Source: an uncultured Senegalimassilia sp. (lineage in GTDB: Bacteria > Actinomycetota > Coriobacteriia > Coriobacteriales > Eggerthellaceae). Taken from it: a DNA stretch of 64,000 nt. This document shows positions 36,957 through 45,482 of this stretch, in pieces. Made by a program: the position numbers and the translations under genes. The stretch is from positions 128,787-192,786 of the forward strand of contig NZ_CAKUAT010000001.1 in the NCBI RefSeq assembly GCF_934636665.1, given 5' to 3'. Position 1 is the first letter of the stretch, and each line of letters opens with the position of its first letter. A model generated the notes under the pieces. That model saw nothing but the letters and a program-made list of their open reading frames with translations, made no database searches and was not told the origin of the DNA.

Positions 36957-37868
36957 CTAGCGCAGCACCTGCAAAGCCGCGGGCAGCACCTCTGCGTCGA
37001 ACGTCTGCGCTTCTATGCGCTCACCGTCGACCTGTGCCGCGGGCGGCTCGTCGAACTCCACGTGCACCCTGCGCGCCTGATGCAGCTCCATGCAGGAAAG
37101 GCGCGTATGGTTGCCGCCCTTGGCCATCAGGAAGATGGCCGCCGCGCCGGCGGGCGTGATAGGCGGATGGCTGATGCACACATCGAGCAGCCCATCGTCA
37201 AGGCGGGCATCGGGGCAGATGCGGAACCCGCCGCCATAGTAGGGCCCCATCTGCACCGCGAACGTGATGGACTTGCCCTCCATCACGGGGCCCCCATCAA
37301 GCTGCAGGCGATATTCGCGCTGGTCAAGATGGTGGAACAGCTGGTCGAAACCGCTTGCCATGTACAGCGCTGCACCATGCCTGCCCGTGCGCTTGCGGCG
37401 CTCCATGGTGTCGAGCGCGATGGCGGCGTCCAGGCCGAACGACAACGTTTCGGCGAAGAAGATCCCGTTCACGCGCCCCACATCAGCAGGCTGCGAGCTT
37501 GCCGAGAGCAGCTGATCGCATGCGCGATCAACCTTCGCCGGCACTCCAAGCGTGCGTGCATAATCGTTGCCGGACCCCACGGGGATAACGCCGAGCTGCG
37601 GGCGATCGCCCGCCGGGCGCGCCATCAGGCCGTTCACCACCTCGTGGATGAGGCCATCGCCGCCGAGGGCCACCACCGTCTGCGCGCCCTGTGCGCCCTC
37701 GGCGATGGCGCACGCATGGCGCGGGCCCGCGGTTCGAGCCACGGTGACCGCATCTTCGCCAAGCGCCGCGCGCAGATTCGCCGCCGCACGCTCAGCCGCA
37801 GCAGCCCCCGCCCCGCTTTGTGCGGCGGGATTGGCGATCAACAGGATATGTCCTAGAGAATTCGACAC
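36957..37868 (-). CDS. Diacylglycerol/lipid kinase family protein
   Basis: 303 residues, DagK/YegS-type lipid kinase. ILLIANPAAQSGAG opens the fold. VVALGGDGLIHEVVNGLM is the nucleotide-binding GGDG motif, and IPVGSGNDYARTLG the second signature. The beta-sandwich C-terminal half ends with PPAAQVDGERI. It phosphorylates a lipid such as diacylglycerol in the cytoplasm; the exact substrate is open. It begins with GTG and has no clear ribosome site, and a dispersed repeat lies just upstream. Confidence 0.9.
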   Translation of the reverse strand: MSNSLGHILLIANPAAQSGAGAAAAERAAANLRAALGEDAVTVARTAGPRHACAIAEGAQGAQTVVALGGDGLIHEVVNGLMARPAGDRPQLGVIPVGSGNDYARTLGVPAKVDRACDQLLSASSQPADVGRVNGIFFAETLSFGLDAAIALDTMERRKRTGRHGAALYMASGFDQLFHHLDQREYRLQLDGGPVMEGKSITFAVQMGPYYGGGFRICPDARLDDGLLDVCISHPPITPAGAAAIFLMAKGGNHTRLSCMELHQARRVHVEFDEPPAAQVDGERIEAQTFDAEVLPAALQVLR

Positions 37869-37894
37869 GGAATCACAGGTCCATTCAGGTCAGT

Positions 37895-38007
37895 GAGGGC
37901 GCTTGCGGTGCGTCACATTCGCGGAAGCCCAAGGGCGAAGCGCACTTTGGTACGTAAGCCCTCGGGGTCGCGCGAAGGCGGCGTACCACAAGCGCCGCAA
38001 CGTCGAG
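37895..38007. repeat. 113-bp dispersed repeat, copy 1
   Basis: Aligns over its length with 56515-56628. Shared blocks include gagggc, tgcggtg, attcgcgg, actttggtacg, gcgaaggcgg and gtcgag. Both copies lie between two minus-strand genes, and both contain the near-palindrome gcgtac/gtacgc type core around actttggt. Confidence 0.7.
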
Positions 38008-38036
38008 CGGTCCGGCTGTCGTCAGGCAGACGGAAC

Positions 38037-38540
38037 CTATTCGCGAGTCCACAGGCCCGTCTTGCCGCCGTCCTTCAAAAGCAGGCGCACGTCCATGATC
38101 TCCATGCCGCGGTCGACCGCCTTGCACATGTCGTAGATGGTCAGGCACGCCACGCTTGCGGCGGTGAGCGCCTCCATCTCAATGCCGGTCTTGCCCGTGA
38201 CGCCCGTGGTGGTGGTCACATGAATGCCCACGCGGCCGTCCTCGCGCTCGCCTGCGTGCACCGGCTCGCACTCCACCTTCGCCTTCGTGATGTTGAGCGG
38301 ATGGCACATGGGGATGAGCGTGCTGGTCTGCTTGGCGGCCATGACGCCCGCCACGCGTGCGCATGCCAGCACGTCGCCCTTAGCCGCCTTACCCTCGACG
38401 ATAAGCGCCAACGTGTCGGGATGCATGCTGATGAAGCCCTCGGCCACGGCCACGCGCTTGGTGATGTCCTTCTCGGACACATCGACCATGCGCACATCGC
38501 CCTTCTCATCGATATGCGTCAAATGCTGTTGCTCAGTCAT
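38037..38540 (-). CDS. moaC: Cyclic pyranopterin monophosphate synthase
   Basis: 167 residues. MoaC completes the first step of molybdenum cofactor synthesis, turning the MoaA product into cyclic pyranopterin monophosphate. Typical motifs are [25 protein letters not shown] with conserved histidine, [16 protein letters not shown], and [15 protein letters not shown] near the C-terminus. The ATG at 38540 follows GGAGAG. It lies 27 bases behind moaA. Confidence 0.97.
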   Translation of the reverse strand: MTEQQHLTHIDEKGDVRMVDVSEKDITKRVAVAEGFISMHPDTLALIVEGKAAKGDVLACARVAGVMAAKQTSTLIPMCHPLNITKAKVECEPVHAGEREDGRVGIHVTTTTGVTGKTGIEMEALTAASVACLTIYDMCKAVDRGMEIMDVRLLLKDGGKTGLWTRE

Positions 38541-38567
38541 ATTCACTCTCCTTAAAATCAAATCTCC

Positions 38568-39584
38568 CTATCCACCTATTTGGGACATGCGGCGTTCGGT
38601 GCCGATGATGTCGTCGTGATCGTCGGGCTTCGCGCCGAGCGCCGTGCGGAACATGTCGGCCAAATCCCGGTCGACCTCATCTTCTGGCTTGCCGCTGCGC
38701 AGGATGCCGCGGATGTCGTATTCGCGGTCGCTGAACAAACACGGGCGCAGCTTCCCATCGGCCGTAAGGCGCATGCGGTTGCATTCGCCGCAGAAATGCC
38801 TGCTCATAGGGCTGATGAAGCCGACCGTGCCCTTCGCACCGGGGAACTCGAAGTAGCGCGCGGGCCCCCATCCGAGCGGCTGGTGCTTACCGGCGGGCAC
38901 CAGCTCGGCCAGGCCCTCGGCACGCGCCTGCCGGTTGATGATCTCGAACAGCTCCTCGCAGCTGATCACATCGTCGGGACCCCAGCCGCAGCCGTTAGAT
39001 CCCGAGCTTTCGCCCACGGGCATGTACTCGATGAAGCGGACATGCAGCGGGCGGTCGATGGAAAGCTTCGCGAACGCCAGGTAATCCTGATGCAGCTGGC
39101 GCACCGCGACCGCGTTGATCTTCACGGGGTTGAACCCGGCCGTCAGCGCAGCATCGATGCCGTCGAGGGCCTCCTGCAGATACCCGCGGCGCGTGATGGC
39201 GTGGAACTGATCGGCGTCGAGCGTGTCGAGCGAGATGTTCACGCGCGAAAGCCCCGCCTGGCGCAGCTGGTCGGCCATGCGCGGCAGCAGCACGCCGTTG
39301 GTGGTGAGCGAGATGTTCTTGATGCCGGGCGTGTCGTTGATATCGCGCACCAGGTCGACCACGCCCTTGCGCACCAGCGGCTCGCCGCCGGTCAAGCGCA
39401 CGCTTTTGATGCCCAGGTTCGAGAACACGCGAACCACGTGCGCGATCTCCTCGATGCGCAGGATATCGGTATGGCACATGGACTGCACGCCCTCTTCCGG
39501 CATGCAGTAGATGCAACGGTAGTTGCAACGGTCCGTCAACGATATACGCAGGTAATCGATGGTGCGGCCGTGTCCGTCCTTCAT
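38568..39584 (-). CDS. moaA: GTP 3',8-cyclase
   Basis: 338 residues, radical SAM enzyme that cyclises GTP. The SAM cluster is in DRCNYRCIYCMPEEG, and the C-terminal second [4Fe-4S] site in FCGECNRMRLTADGKLRPC. The protein ends in the conserved Gly-Gly needed for catalysis (MSQIGG). The ATG at 39584 follows AGGGGA; an open extension of 63 codons upstream has no support. moaC follows at 27 bases, and the molybdate transport genes lie 216 bases upstream on the same strand. No Moco riboswitch match is seen in that gap. Confidence 0.97.
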   Translation of the reverse strand: MKDGHGRTIDYLRISLTDRCNYRCIYCMPEEGVQSMCHTDILRIEEIAHVVRVFSNLGIKSVRLTGGEPLVRKGVVDLVRDINDTPGIKNISLTTNGVLLPRMADQLRQAGLSRVNISLDTLDADQFHAITRRGYLQEALDGIDAALTAGFNPVKINAVAVRQLHQDYLAFAKLSIDRPLHVRFIEYMPVGESSGSNGCGWGPDDVISCEELFEIINRQARAEGLAELVPAGKHQPLGWGPARYFEFPGAKGTVGFISPMSRHFCGECNRMRLTADGKLRPCLFSDREYDIRGILRSGKPEDEVDRDLADMFRTALGAKPDDHDDIIGTERRMSQIGG

Positions 39585-39800
39585 GAGGTCCCCTCTCGTT
39601 TCAGAATCCCCAGTGTACCACGGGCGAAGCGAATGTATCCGGCTCGGTAGCAATTGTCCCACCGAACCAGCAAACCCGTTCGCCGAAAACTTCTTGCGCC
39701 GCGGCGACTGCAAAGACAGCTCGAAGTCGCCCTCGAGCCGAAGCGCCCGCGACGCTGTCCCAAACCGAAACACGCCCGACCGCAGCCAAGCGCGCCGGGA

Positions 39801-40925
39801 TCAGCGTTGCACCAGGTACAGCTTGTCGTCGGGGATGCGGATCCACAGCTCCTCGCCCTCATGCGGCAGAAGCGCGGCATCCGTCTTCAGCTTGTCGACG
39901 CGCCAGAACAGGTGCTGGTGCAGGTACTTCATCTCGTCCTCGGTGCGCTCCACCGCAGGCGCCGCTTCGGGGCTGCGATCGAGAAAGCCCAGCAACGCCG
40001 TGCGCTCGAAGCGCGAGTCGCTCACGCGGTCCACGCGCATGCGGAAGCAGTTGCGTCCCAGGCCGTCGGCGCGTTGCAGATAAAACGCGCGTACGCCCAG
40101 GCATTTGACGCCCTCAGGCACCTCAGAGGCCGTTTCCACCTGCACGCCCCATTTCGGCAGCCACACCGTATGCGACCCGCGGCGCTGCGCCGGTGTGGCG
40201 TTCTTGCAGCCCGACAGCTTGATGCCCGCCTGGCTTTGCGGGCGGTTCACCAGGTCATCCCCCGTGCCCATCTCCATGATGTGCCCGGATTCCACCACGG
40301 CGATGCGGTCGCAGAAGCGCAGCGCCTCGTCGATGTCGTGCGACACGTACAGGATGGTGCCGCGGAACGCGTCGAACAGGCTGACCAGGTTCTGCTCCAG
40401 AACGCTTTTCAGGTGCGCATCGAGCGCGGAGAACGGCTCGTCGAGCATGAGGATGCCCGGACGCGCCGCGAGCATGCGCGCAAGCGCCACGCGTTGCTGC
40501 TGGCCGCCGGAGAGCTGCACGGGATAGCGCTTCTCGAAGCCCGACAGGCCGAAGCGCTTGAGCTCGGCCTGCACCATGGCATCGCGGTCGGCCGGCGATA
40601 CGTCCTTGGCGATGCCCGCCGCCACGTTCTGCGCCACGGTCAGGTTGGGGAACAGCATGTAGTTCTGGAACAGCAGGGCGGTTTTGCGCTGCTGCGGCGA
40701 AAGGTCCACGCGCGCCTTCTTGCCGGGCGCACGGTCGAAGAACACCGTGCCGTTGACCACGATCTTGCCCGAATCGGGGCGCTCGATGCCGGCGATGGAG
40801 CGCATGGTCAGGCTTTTGCCGCACCCCGATGCGCCCAAAAGCCCCAGCGTCTCATCCCCTGCAGAGAAATTCGCCTGCAGCCGGAACCCTTTGAACTTCT
40901 TCTCGATGTCTACTTCAAGGCTCAT
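39801..40925 (-). CDS. modC: Molybdate ABC transporter ATP-binding protein
   Basis: 374 residues. The ABC ATPase half has Walker A GASGCGKS, the Q-loop LFQNYMLFP, signature LSGGQQQRVALARML, Walker B GILMLDEPF and the H-loop His in YVSHDIDEAL. The C-terminal 140 residues are a diverged regulatory half rather than a plain TOBE/Mop domain, with many charged residues and no clear molybdate-binding motif. It powers molybdate import with ModB and follows it at 3 bases. Confidence 0.9.
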   Translation of the reverse strand: MSLEVDIEKKFKGFRLQANFSAGDETLGLLGASGCGKSLTMRSIAGIERPDSGKIVVNGTVFFDRAPGKKARVDLSPQQRKTALLFQNYMLFPNLTVAQNVAAGIAKDVSPADRDAMVQAELKRFGLSGFEKRYPVQLSGGQQQRVALARMLAARPGILMLDEPFSALDAHLKSVLEQNLVSLFDAFRGTILYVSHDIDEALRFCDRIAVVESGHIMEMGTGDDLVNRPQSQAGIKLSGCKNATPAQRRGSHTVWLPKWGVQVETASEVPEGVKCLGVRAFYLQRADGLGRNCFRMRVDRVSDSRFERTALLGFLDRSPEAAPAVERTEDEMKYLHQHLFWRVDKLKTDAALLPHEGEELWIRIPDDKLYLVQR

Positions 40926-40928
40926 GCT

Positions 40929-42371
40929 TTACTCCGAACGCTTGCGATACTTGGTGGTGTGCCCGCTCCACAGGTTGATGAACACGATGACCACCAGGGA
41001 GAACACGATGATAACGCCCGTCCAGAACCAGGCGACGTCGCTGTTGCCGTTCATCCACTCGAAGTAGATGGCGATAGGGATGGTACGCGTGATGCCCACG
41101 TAGTTGCCCGCCATGAACAGCGTGGCGCCGAACTCGCCCAAAGCGCGCGCGAACGCGAGCACCATACCCGCCGCGATGCTCGACCACGACAGCGGCAGCA
41201 TCAGGCGCACGAAGATCTTCGCGTTGCTCCACCCCAGCGTGCGGGCGGCGTCGAGCATGTTGCGGTCAAGGCTCTCGAACGCGCCGAGCGCGTTGCGGTA
41301 CATCAGCGGGAACGCTACCACCACCGCGGCGATGACGCACGCCGTGGGGCTGAAGATGAGCGGGAAGCCCGTCTCTATCCAGAATCGGCCGAACGCCGTG
41401 TTCGAGCCGCAAACGAACAGCAGGATGAAGCCGCACACGGTAGGCGGCAGCACCATGGGGATGGTGAAGATGGCGTCGAAGATGCTCTTCGCGCGCGAGC
41501 TGAGGTTCAGGCAGAAATACGCCGCCAACAGGCCCAGGATGACGATGAACACGATGGCGATGCCCGTGGTGCGCAGGCTCACCCACAGCGGGCTCCAATC
41601 CAGGTTCTGCAGAAACTCGCCCGCCGCGGCCAGGCCCGTGGCCTTCGCGACGATGCTCACCTGATCGGCCGGCGCGATGGTGCCGAAGTCGGCGAACGAG
41701 GGCTTGGCGTAGTTCGCGTTCTCGCTGTCGGTGATGTCGCTGCCGTCCACCCCGATGGCCAGCACGTACGCCTTGCCCGAGATCTCCTGGTCGAACATAA
41801 GCCGCACGGCGCCCAGGTCATACGTTGGCTGCGTGGTGAAATGCCACGTGGAGATACCGCTTAGGGGCACCGAGCCCGACGACTGGCCCGCATCGAGCGC
41901 GCAGAACAGCTGTTTGAGCTGCGTTTGCGTCTGCCCGTCCTCAAGGTCGAGCGAAAGCTGCTGGGCCATGGCGGGCGGGATGTAGGCCACCACCTGATCG
42001 TTCACGGCGATAAGCTGCGCCGCCTGGCCGACCCCCTGGCCGATCAGGTACGCGTAGCCGCGATACTCGCCGTCGATGCTGCGGTTGGAACCCTTCTGCG
42101 CACGCGAGAAATCGCTTATCGCAAAACTGCTGCCCTCGAGCGCCGCCGCATCTCCGTCTTTGGACACCTGCACCGCCGACGTATCCACATCGCCTGCGGA
42201 TTGCGCATCGGAATCCGAAGAGGCGGCAGCTGGCTTCGCGCTCACCGCGGGCGCATCCACATCACCCAACGCGTCATCGGCAAGCGCCACGGCCGGCGCG
42301 CACAGCGCCAGCGCCGCTGTAACAGCAAGGCTTGCGATAAGCCTTTTCGCACGTTTTCCCTGTTTCGTCAT
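40929..42371 (-). CDS. modB: Molybdate ABC permease with large extracytoplasmic N-terminal domain
   Basis: 480 residues, twice the usual length. Residues 1-31 are a signal peptide ending near AVALA. Residues 32-258 form an extracytoplasmic domain with an acidic, Ala/Ser/Asp-rich start and a folded-looking part (GEYRGYAYLIGQG to TYDLGAVRLMF and KAYVLAIGVDG). Residues 265-465 are the ModB permease with the EAA-type loop LDAARTLGW and ALGEFGATLFMAGNYVG. The extra domain resembles nothing that could be named and may sense or bind substrate. modA lies 96 bases upstream, modC 3 bases downstream. Confidence 0.88.
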   Translation of the reverse strand: MTKQGKRAKRLIASLAVTAALALCAPAVALADDALGDVDAPAVSAKPAAASSDSDAQSAGDVDTSAVQVSKDGDAAALEGSSFAISDFSRAQKGSNRSIDGEYRGYAYLIGQGVGQAAQLIAVNDQVVAYIPPAMAQQLSLDLEDGQTQTQLKQLFCALDAGQSSGSVPLSGISTWHFTTQPTYDLGAVRLMFDQEISGKAYVLAIGVDGSDITDSENANYAKPSFADFGTIAPADQVSIVAKATGLAAAGEFLQNLDWSPLWVSLRTTGIAIVFIVILGLLAAYFCLNLSSRAKSIFDAIFTIPMVLPPTVCGFILLFVCGSNTAFGRFWIETGFPLIFSPTACVIAAVVVAFPLMYRNALGAFESLDRNMLDAARTLGWSNAKIFVRLMLPLSWSSIAAGMVLAFARALGEFGATLFMAGNYVGITRTIPIAIYFEWMNGNSDVAWFWTGVIIVFSLVVIVFINLWSGHTTKYRKRSE

Positions 42372-42467
42372 ATATCCCGTCCTTGGACGCGGTAAGGGGA
42401 TGGGGCCGAATCGTCCCCATCCCCTTGCTTCGTTCGCTTATCTGCTGTGCGGTTCCAAGCGCGGCCC

Positions 42468-43385
42468 TTACGCCAGCTCGAAGCCCCACTTCTGCCAGAT
42501 CTCCTGGGCCTTGTCGCTGCTCAGGCACCAATCCAGGAACTCCTGGGTGGCAGCGGCGTTCTTGCTCTCGGAGGTGACGGCGCCAGGATACACGATGTTC
42601 TTGTGCGTGTTGGCCGGCACGGTGCCGACGATCTGCACGCCACCGAAACGATACACATCGGAGGTGTACACGAAGGCGACGTCGACGTCACCGGACTGGG
42701 CGTGCTTGCACACGTTGCCCACGGAGGTATCGGTGACCACCTTATGGCCGGCATCGACGAAGGCCTGGTAGCTGCCGCCCTTGCCGGAGATGTCCTTGCC
42801 GGTCTTGCCCTCGTCGGCAGCGGCGGGGGTGTACACGCCGACCGTGGACAGGGACTGCGCGGCATAGTTGCCGGCAGGCACGGAATCGTCGCCCACGCAG
42901 ATGGAGTACTTGCCGGCAGCGATGTCGTCAAGGGTGACGTCCTTGATGTCGGCGCCTTCCTTGGAGACCATGACCAGGTCGTTCTTGAACATGTCGACGC
43001 GGGTGGAGGAATCGACGTAGCCCTTCTCCACGGCGGTGTCCATGGAACCCTTCGAGGCGCTGATCAGCAGGTCGGCATAGGAGCCGGCACCCAGCATCTC
43101 GTTGAGCTCGCCGGAGGCCTTGTACTGCGTGTCGGCGAAGGACACGTTGTCATGACCATCGGCGATATAGGCGGCCTGGACCTCTTCCATGGCCTTGGAC
43201 AGGGAGTTGGCCGCGAACACCTGCAGCTCGACCTGCTCCTTGTTGTTGTCAGCGGACTGCTCGGTGGCGGAATCGCTCTTCTGCTCGGTGGAGCCGCTGT
43301 TGGACGAGCAGCCGGTCAGAGCGAAGGCGCCGACCATCGCGAACGCGCATACGGCCGCGACCACGACGCAAAGTTGCTTCTTCAT
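42468..43385 (-). CDS. modA: Molybdate-binding lipoprotein
   Basis: 305 residues. The lipoprotein signal peptide ends in ALTGC. The mature part shows the ModA pattern: LQVFAANSLSKAMEEVQAAY, the KASGELNEMLGAGSYADLLI region, and DVAFVYTSDVY. It binds molybdate or tungstate outside the membrane for ModBC. The N-terminal linker is rich in Ser, Glu and Asn. The ATG at 43385 follows AAGGAAAGGG. A promoter candidate lies just upstream. Confidence 0.92.
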   Translation of the reverse strand: MKKQLCVVVAAVCAFAMVGAFALTGCSSNSGSTEQKSDSATEQSADNNKEQVELQVFAANSLSKAMEEVQAAYIADGHDNVSFADTQYKASGELNEMLGAGSYADLLISASKGSMDTAVEKGYVDSSTRVDMFKNDLVMVSKEGADIKDVTLDDIAAGKYSICVGDDSVPAGNYAAQSLSTVGVYTPAAADEGKTGKDISGKGGSYQAFVDAGHKVVTDTSVGNVCKHAQSGDVDVAFVYTSDVYRFGGVQIVGTVPANTHKNIVYPGAVTSESKNAAATQEFLDWCLSSDKAQEIWQKWGFELA

Positions 43386-43455
43386 GTCTTCCCTTTCCTT
43401 CCTGATGAGATACCCCTCTTTGTACGCAACAGCGAACAATTCGTTGTTGGTAGGT

Positions 43456-43485
43456 ATATTATTCTCACCCTCGTATGTTAGTCAA
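43456..43485 (-). promoter_or_regulatory. modA promoter candidate
   Basis: Minus strand TTGACT (43480-43485) and TAATAT (43456-43461), 18-base spacer, about 70 bases before modA. A short inverted repeat aacaa-ttcg-ttgtt lies at the start side and could bind a regulator; no ModE gene is nearby. Confidence 0.55.
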
Positions 43486-43564
43486 TCGACAATAATCCAT
43501 TTTCGTGAATTATTTCGCTACTTGAATACTCGGAAATGGGAACAAGGCGCACATGATGGCAAAT

Positions 43565-43594
43565 AGGCCGGGAACGCGAAACGGTGCCCGGCCT
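43565..43594 (-). terminator. Hairpin behind the MATE-ATPase gene
   Basis: Stem aggccggg/cccggcct (43565-43572 with 43587-43594), 46 bases past the stop, followed on the minus strand by atttgcc. It is a weak candidate for the end of the four-gene cassette. Confidence 0.35.
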
Positions 43595-43640
43595 TGGTCC
43601 CTTGCTTGAGCCACGTCGGCGTGCGAAAAAGACAGCTCGC

Positions 43641-45476
43641 CTATCGGGAAGCGGCGGGCAACGTCACCACCACGTTGTTGAGCCCCACCGTGTTCTGGTA
43701 CTCCACCTCTCGCACACCTTGGCGCAACATACGAATGCCAACGGCGGAACAAGGATCGGCAGCTGAAAGGTCCAGGTCCATGGGGTTGAACGCCGCGCCG
43801 TTGTCGCGCATGCGCAACACCAACGTGCCGTCGCGCTTAAGGATAAGCTTCACGTCGATGGCCGGGTGCTTCGTTTTGGCAAAGCCGTGCTCGACCGCGT
43901 TGGCGGCCATTTCCTCCACCGCCAGCGGCACCAGATAGGAACGGCGCCCGTCGATGCCCTGCGCATCGCACCACGCCGCCACCTGCTGCGAGCACGCCGC
44001 TACCGATGCGATATCGGGTTCGCAGGAAAAGGCCCGCCAGGCCCGCCAATCCTGCTGAAAGGTTTCGGGCAGGTACATCATCTTGTCGAGCAAGCCGGCT
44101 CGCTCGCACGCATCCGCCGCAGCTTCGGGCGCATCGTGGGCAGCCCCCTTCGCCGCCCGGCGCTTCCACAGCACGCTGGCCACGACCAGCTGCAACGCCA
44201 GCGTGACGGCCTCGCCCACCAGAAACGACGTCCACACCGCCGTCGCGCCCCAAAACCATACCGTTCCCAGCGCGAACAGCACGGCGAACAGGCCCGACTG
44301 TCCCACGGCGATGGCGCTTGCGGCGCGCACGTTGCCCGTGCCCTGGTAGTAGTTCACGAACAGTTGGTTGATCAGGTCGATGGGCACGCACAGGATGAAC
44401 GCCCTCACGGCGACCACGCCGAACGCCTCGGCGTCGCCCTCAAGGCCGAACAGCCCCACGACCTGGGGCGCGAACGCGAACACCGCCGCGCACAAAGCGC
44501 ACGACAGCACCAGCCCCATGCGCATGCCCGTTCGCAGCGTCGCCTTCAGCGCGTCGCGGTCCTCCTCGCCGAAGAAGATGCCGCACAGAAGGGTGGCCGT
44601 CTGCCCAACGCCGATGGTCACCGACGACGCGAACGAGTTCACCGACGACAGCATGGACAAGGCCGCGACCGCGCCGGCGCTCGCCACCGTCAGCAGCAGC
44701 CAGTTGAACGTGAACGTGCGCACCATGACGGTGGCGCGGGTAAGCGAATCGGGCAGGCCCGTCTTCAGCACGCCGACAAGCTGCCCCGCATGCGGCACGG
44801 GGTTCACCAGATGCAGCGTGTTGCCCTTGCTGAAAAAATGCGTGCAGCAGATGCCCACGGCCACGCAATACGCCAGCGCCGTGGCCAGGCCCATACCGTG
44901 AAGCCCCAGGTCAAGCACGCAAACCGCCACCAGATTGAATACCACGTCGCACACGCTCATGCCGACGATGGCCACGATACCCAGCTGAGGCGTGTTGTCC
45001 AGGCGCGTGAACCCCATGAGCAGCTGCAGCAGCACGATGGCGAACGCGCCGGAGCAGATGCCGCTCAAATACGCCGCGGTGTCGGCGTGCAGCTCGCCCG
45101 ATGCGGCGCCGAGCATGGTCGCCAACGCGTCGGCGCCGGCCACGCCGCCCGCCGACAGCGCCGCGCCCACCGCAAGCGCCGCGGCAAGCGACACGCTGAA
45201 CAGCACGTTCACCCTATCGGCGTCGCGGTTGCCCAGCGCCCGGGCGCACAGGGCCACCGCGCCCGTTTCAAGGATGCCGGCGCACCCCGAGAACAGCATG
45301 AACACGGAAAGCGACATGCCGACGGCCGCCACCGCGCCCGACCCCAGCAAGTTGCCGGCGATCACGTTGTCGATCATCATGCCGAGCGTTGCCGACAGGG
45401 TGATGAGGATGGACATGGCCAGATACTTGCCGAACGTCCGCTTGATCAGCTCGCTGTTCTCGGTTTGCGCCCCCAT
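43641..45476 (-). CDS. MATE family transporter fused to an RsbW-like ATPase domain
   Basis: 611 residues. Residues 1 to about 450 form a twelve-helix MATE/MOP-type antiporter (MMIDNVIAGNLLGSGAVAAV, MGFTRLDNTPQLG, VNYYQGTGNVRAAS). After a linker, residues 490-611 are a GHKL ATPase of the anti-sigma-kinase type: N-box EEMAANAVEH (521-530), G1 MRDNGAAF (556-563) and VGIRMLRQG (579-587). MATE proteins export cationic or organic molecules by Na+ or H+ exchange. The fused kinase-like domain is the type that binds and phosphorylates STAS proteins, and a STAS gene lies two genes upstream. Spacing to the GH3 gene is 6 bases. Confidence 0.88.
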   Translation of the reverse strand: MGAQTENSELIKRTFGKYLAMSILITLSATLGMMIDNVIAGNLLGSGAVAAVGMSLSVFMLFSGCAGILETGAVALCARALGNRDADRVNVLFSVSLAAALAVGAALSAGGVAGADALATMLGAASGELHADTAAYLSGICSGAFAIVLLQLLMGFTRLDNTPQLGIVAIVGMSVCDVVFNLVAVCVLDLGLHGMGLATALAYCVAVGICCTHFFSKGNTLHLVNPVPHAGQLVGVLKTGLPDSLTRATVMVRTFTFNWLLLTVASAGAVAALSMLSSVNSFASSVTIGVGQTATLLCGIFFGEEDRDALKATLRTGMRMGLVLSCALCAAVFAFAPQVVGLFGLEGDAEAFGVVAVRAFILCVPIDLINQLFVNYYQGTGNVRAASAIAVGQSGLFAVLFALGTVWFWGATAVWTSFLVGEAVTLALQLVVASVLWKRRAAKGAAHDAPEAAADACERAGLLDKMMYLPETFQQDWRAWRAFSCEPDIASVAACSQQVAAWCDAQGIDGRRSYLVPLAVEEMAANAVEHGFAKTKHPAIDVKLILKRDGTLVLRMRDNGAAFNPMDLDLSAADPCSAVGIRMLRQGVREVEYQNTVGLNNVVVTLPAASR

Positions 45477-45482
45477 GACTCC

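Noticed and set aside
39585..39800. Molybdenum-cofactor riboswitch upstream of moaA
   Set aside because: The gap does not show the conserved blocks of that motif; only GC-rich sequence without clear structure was seen.
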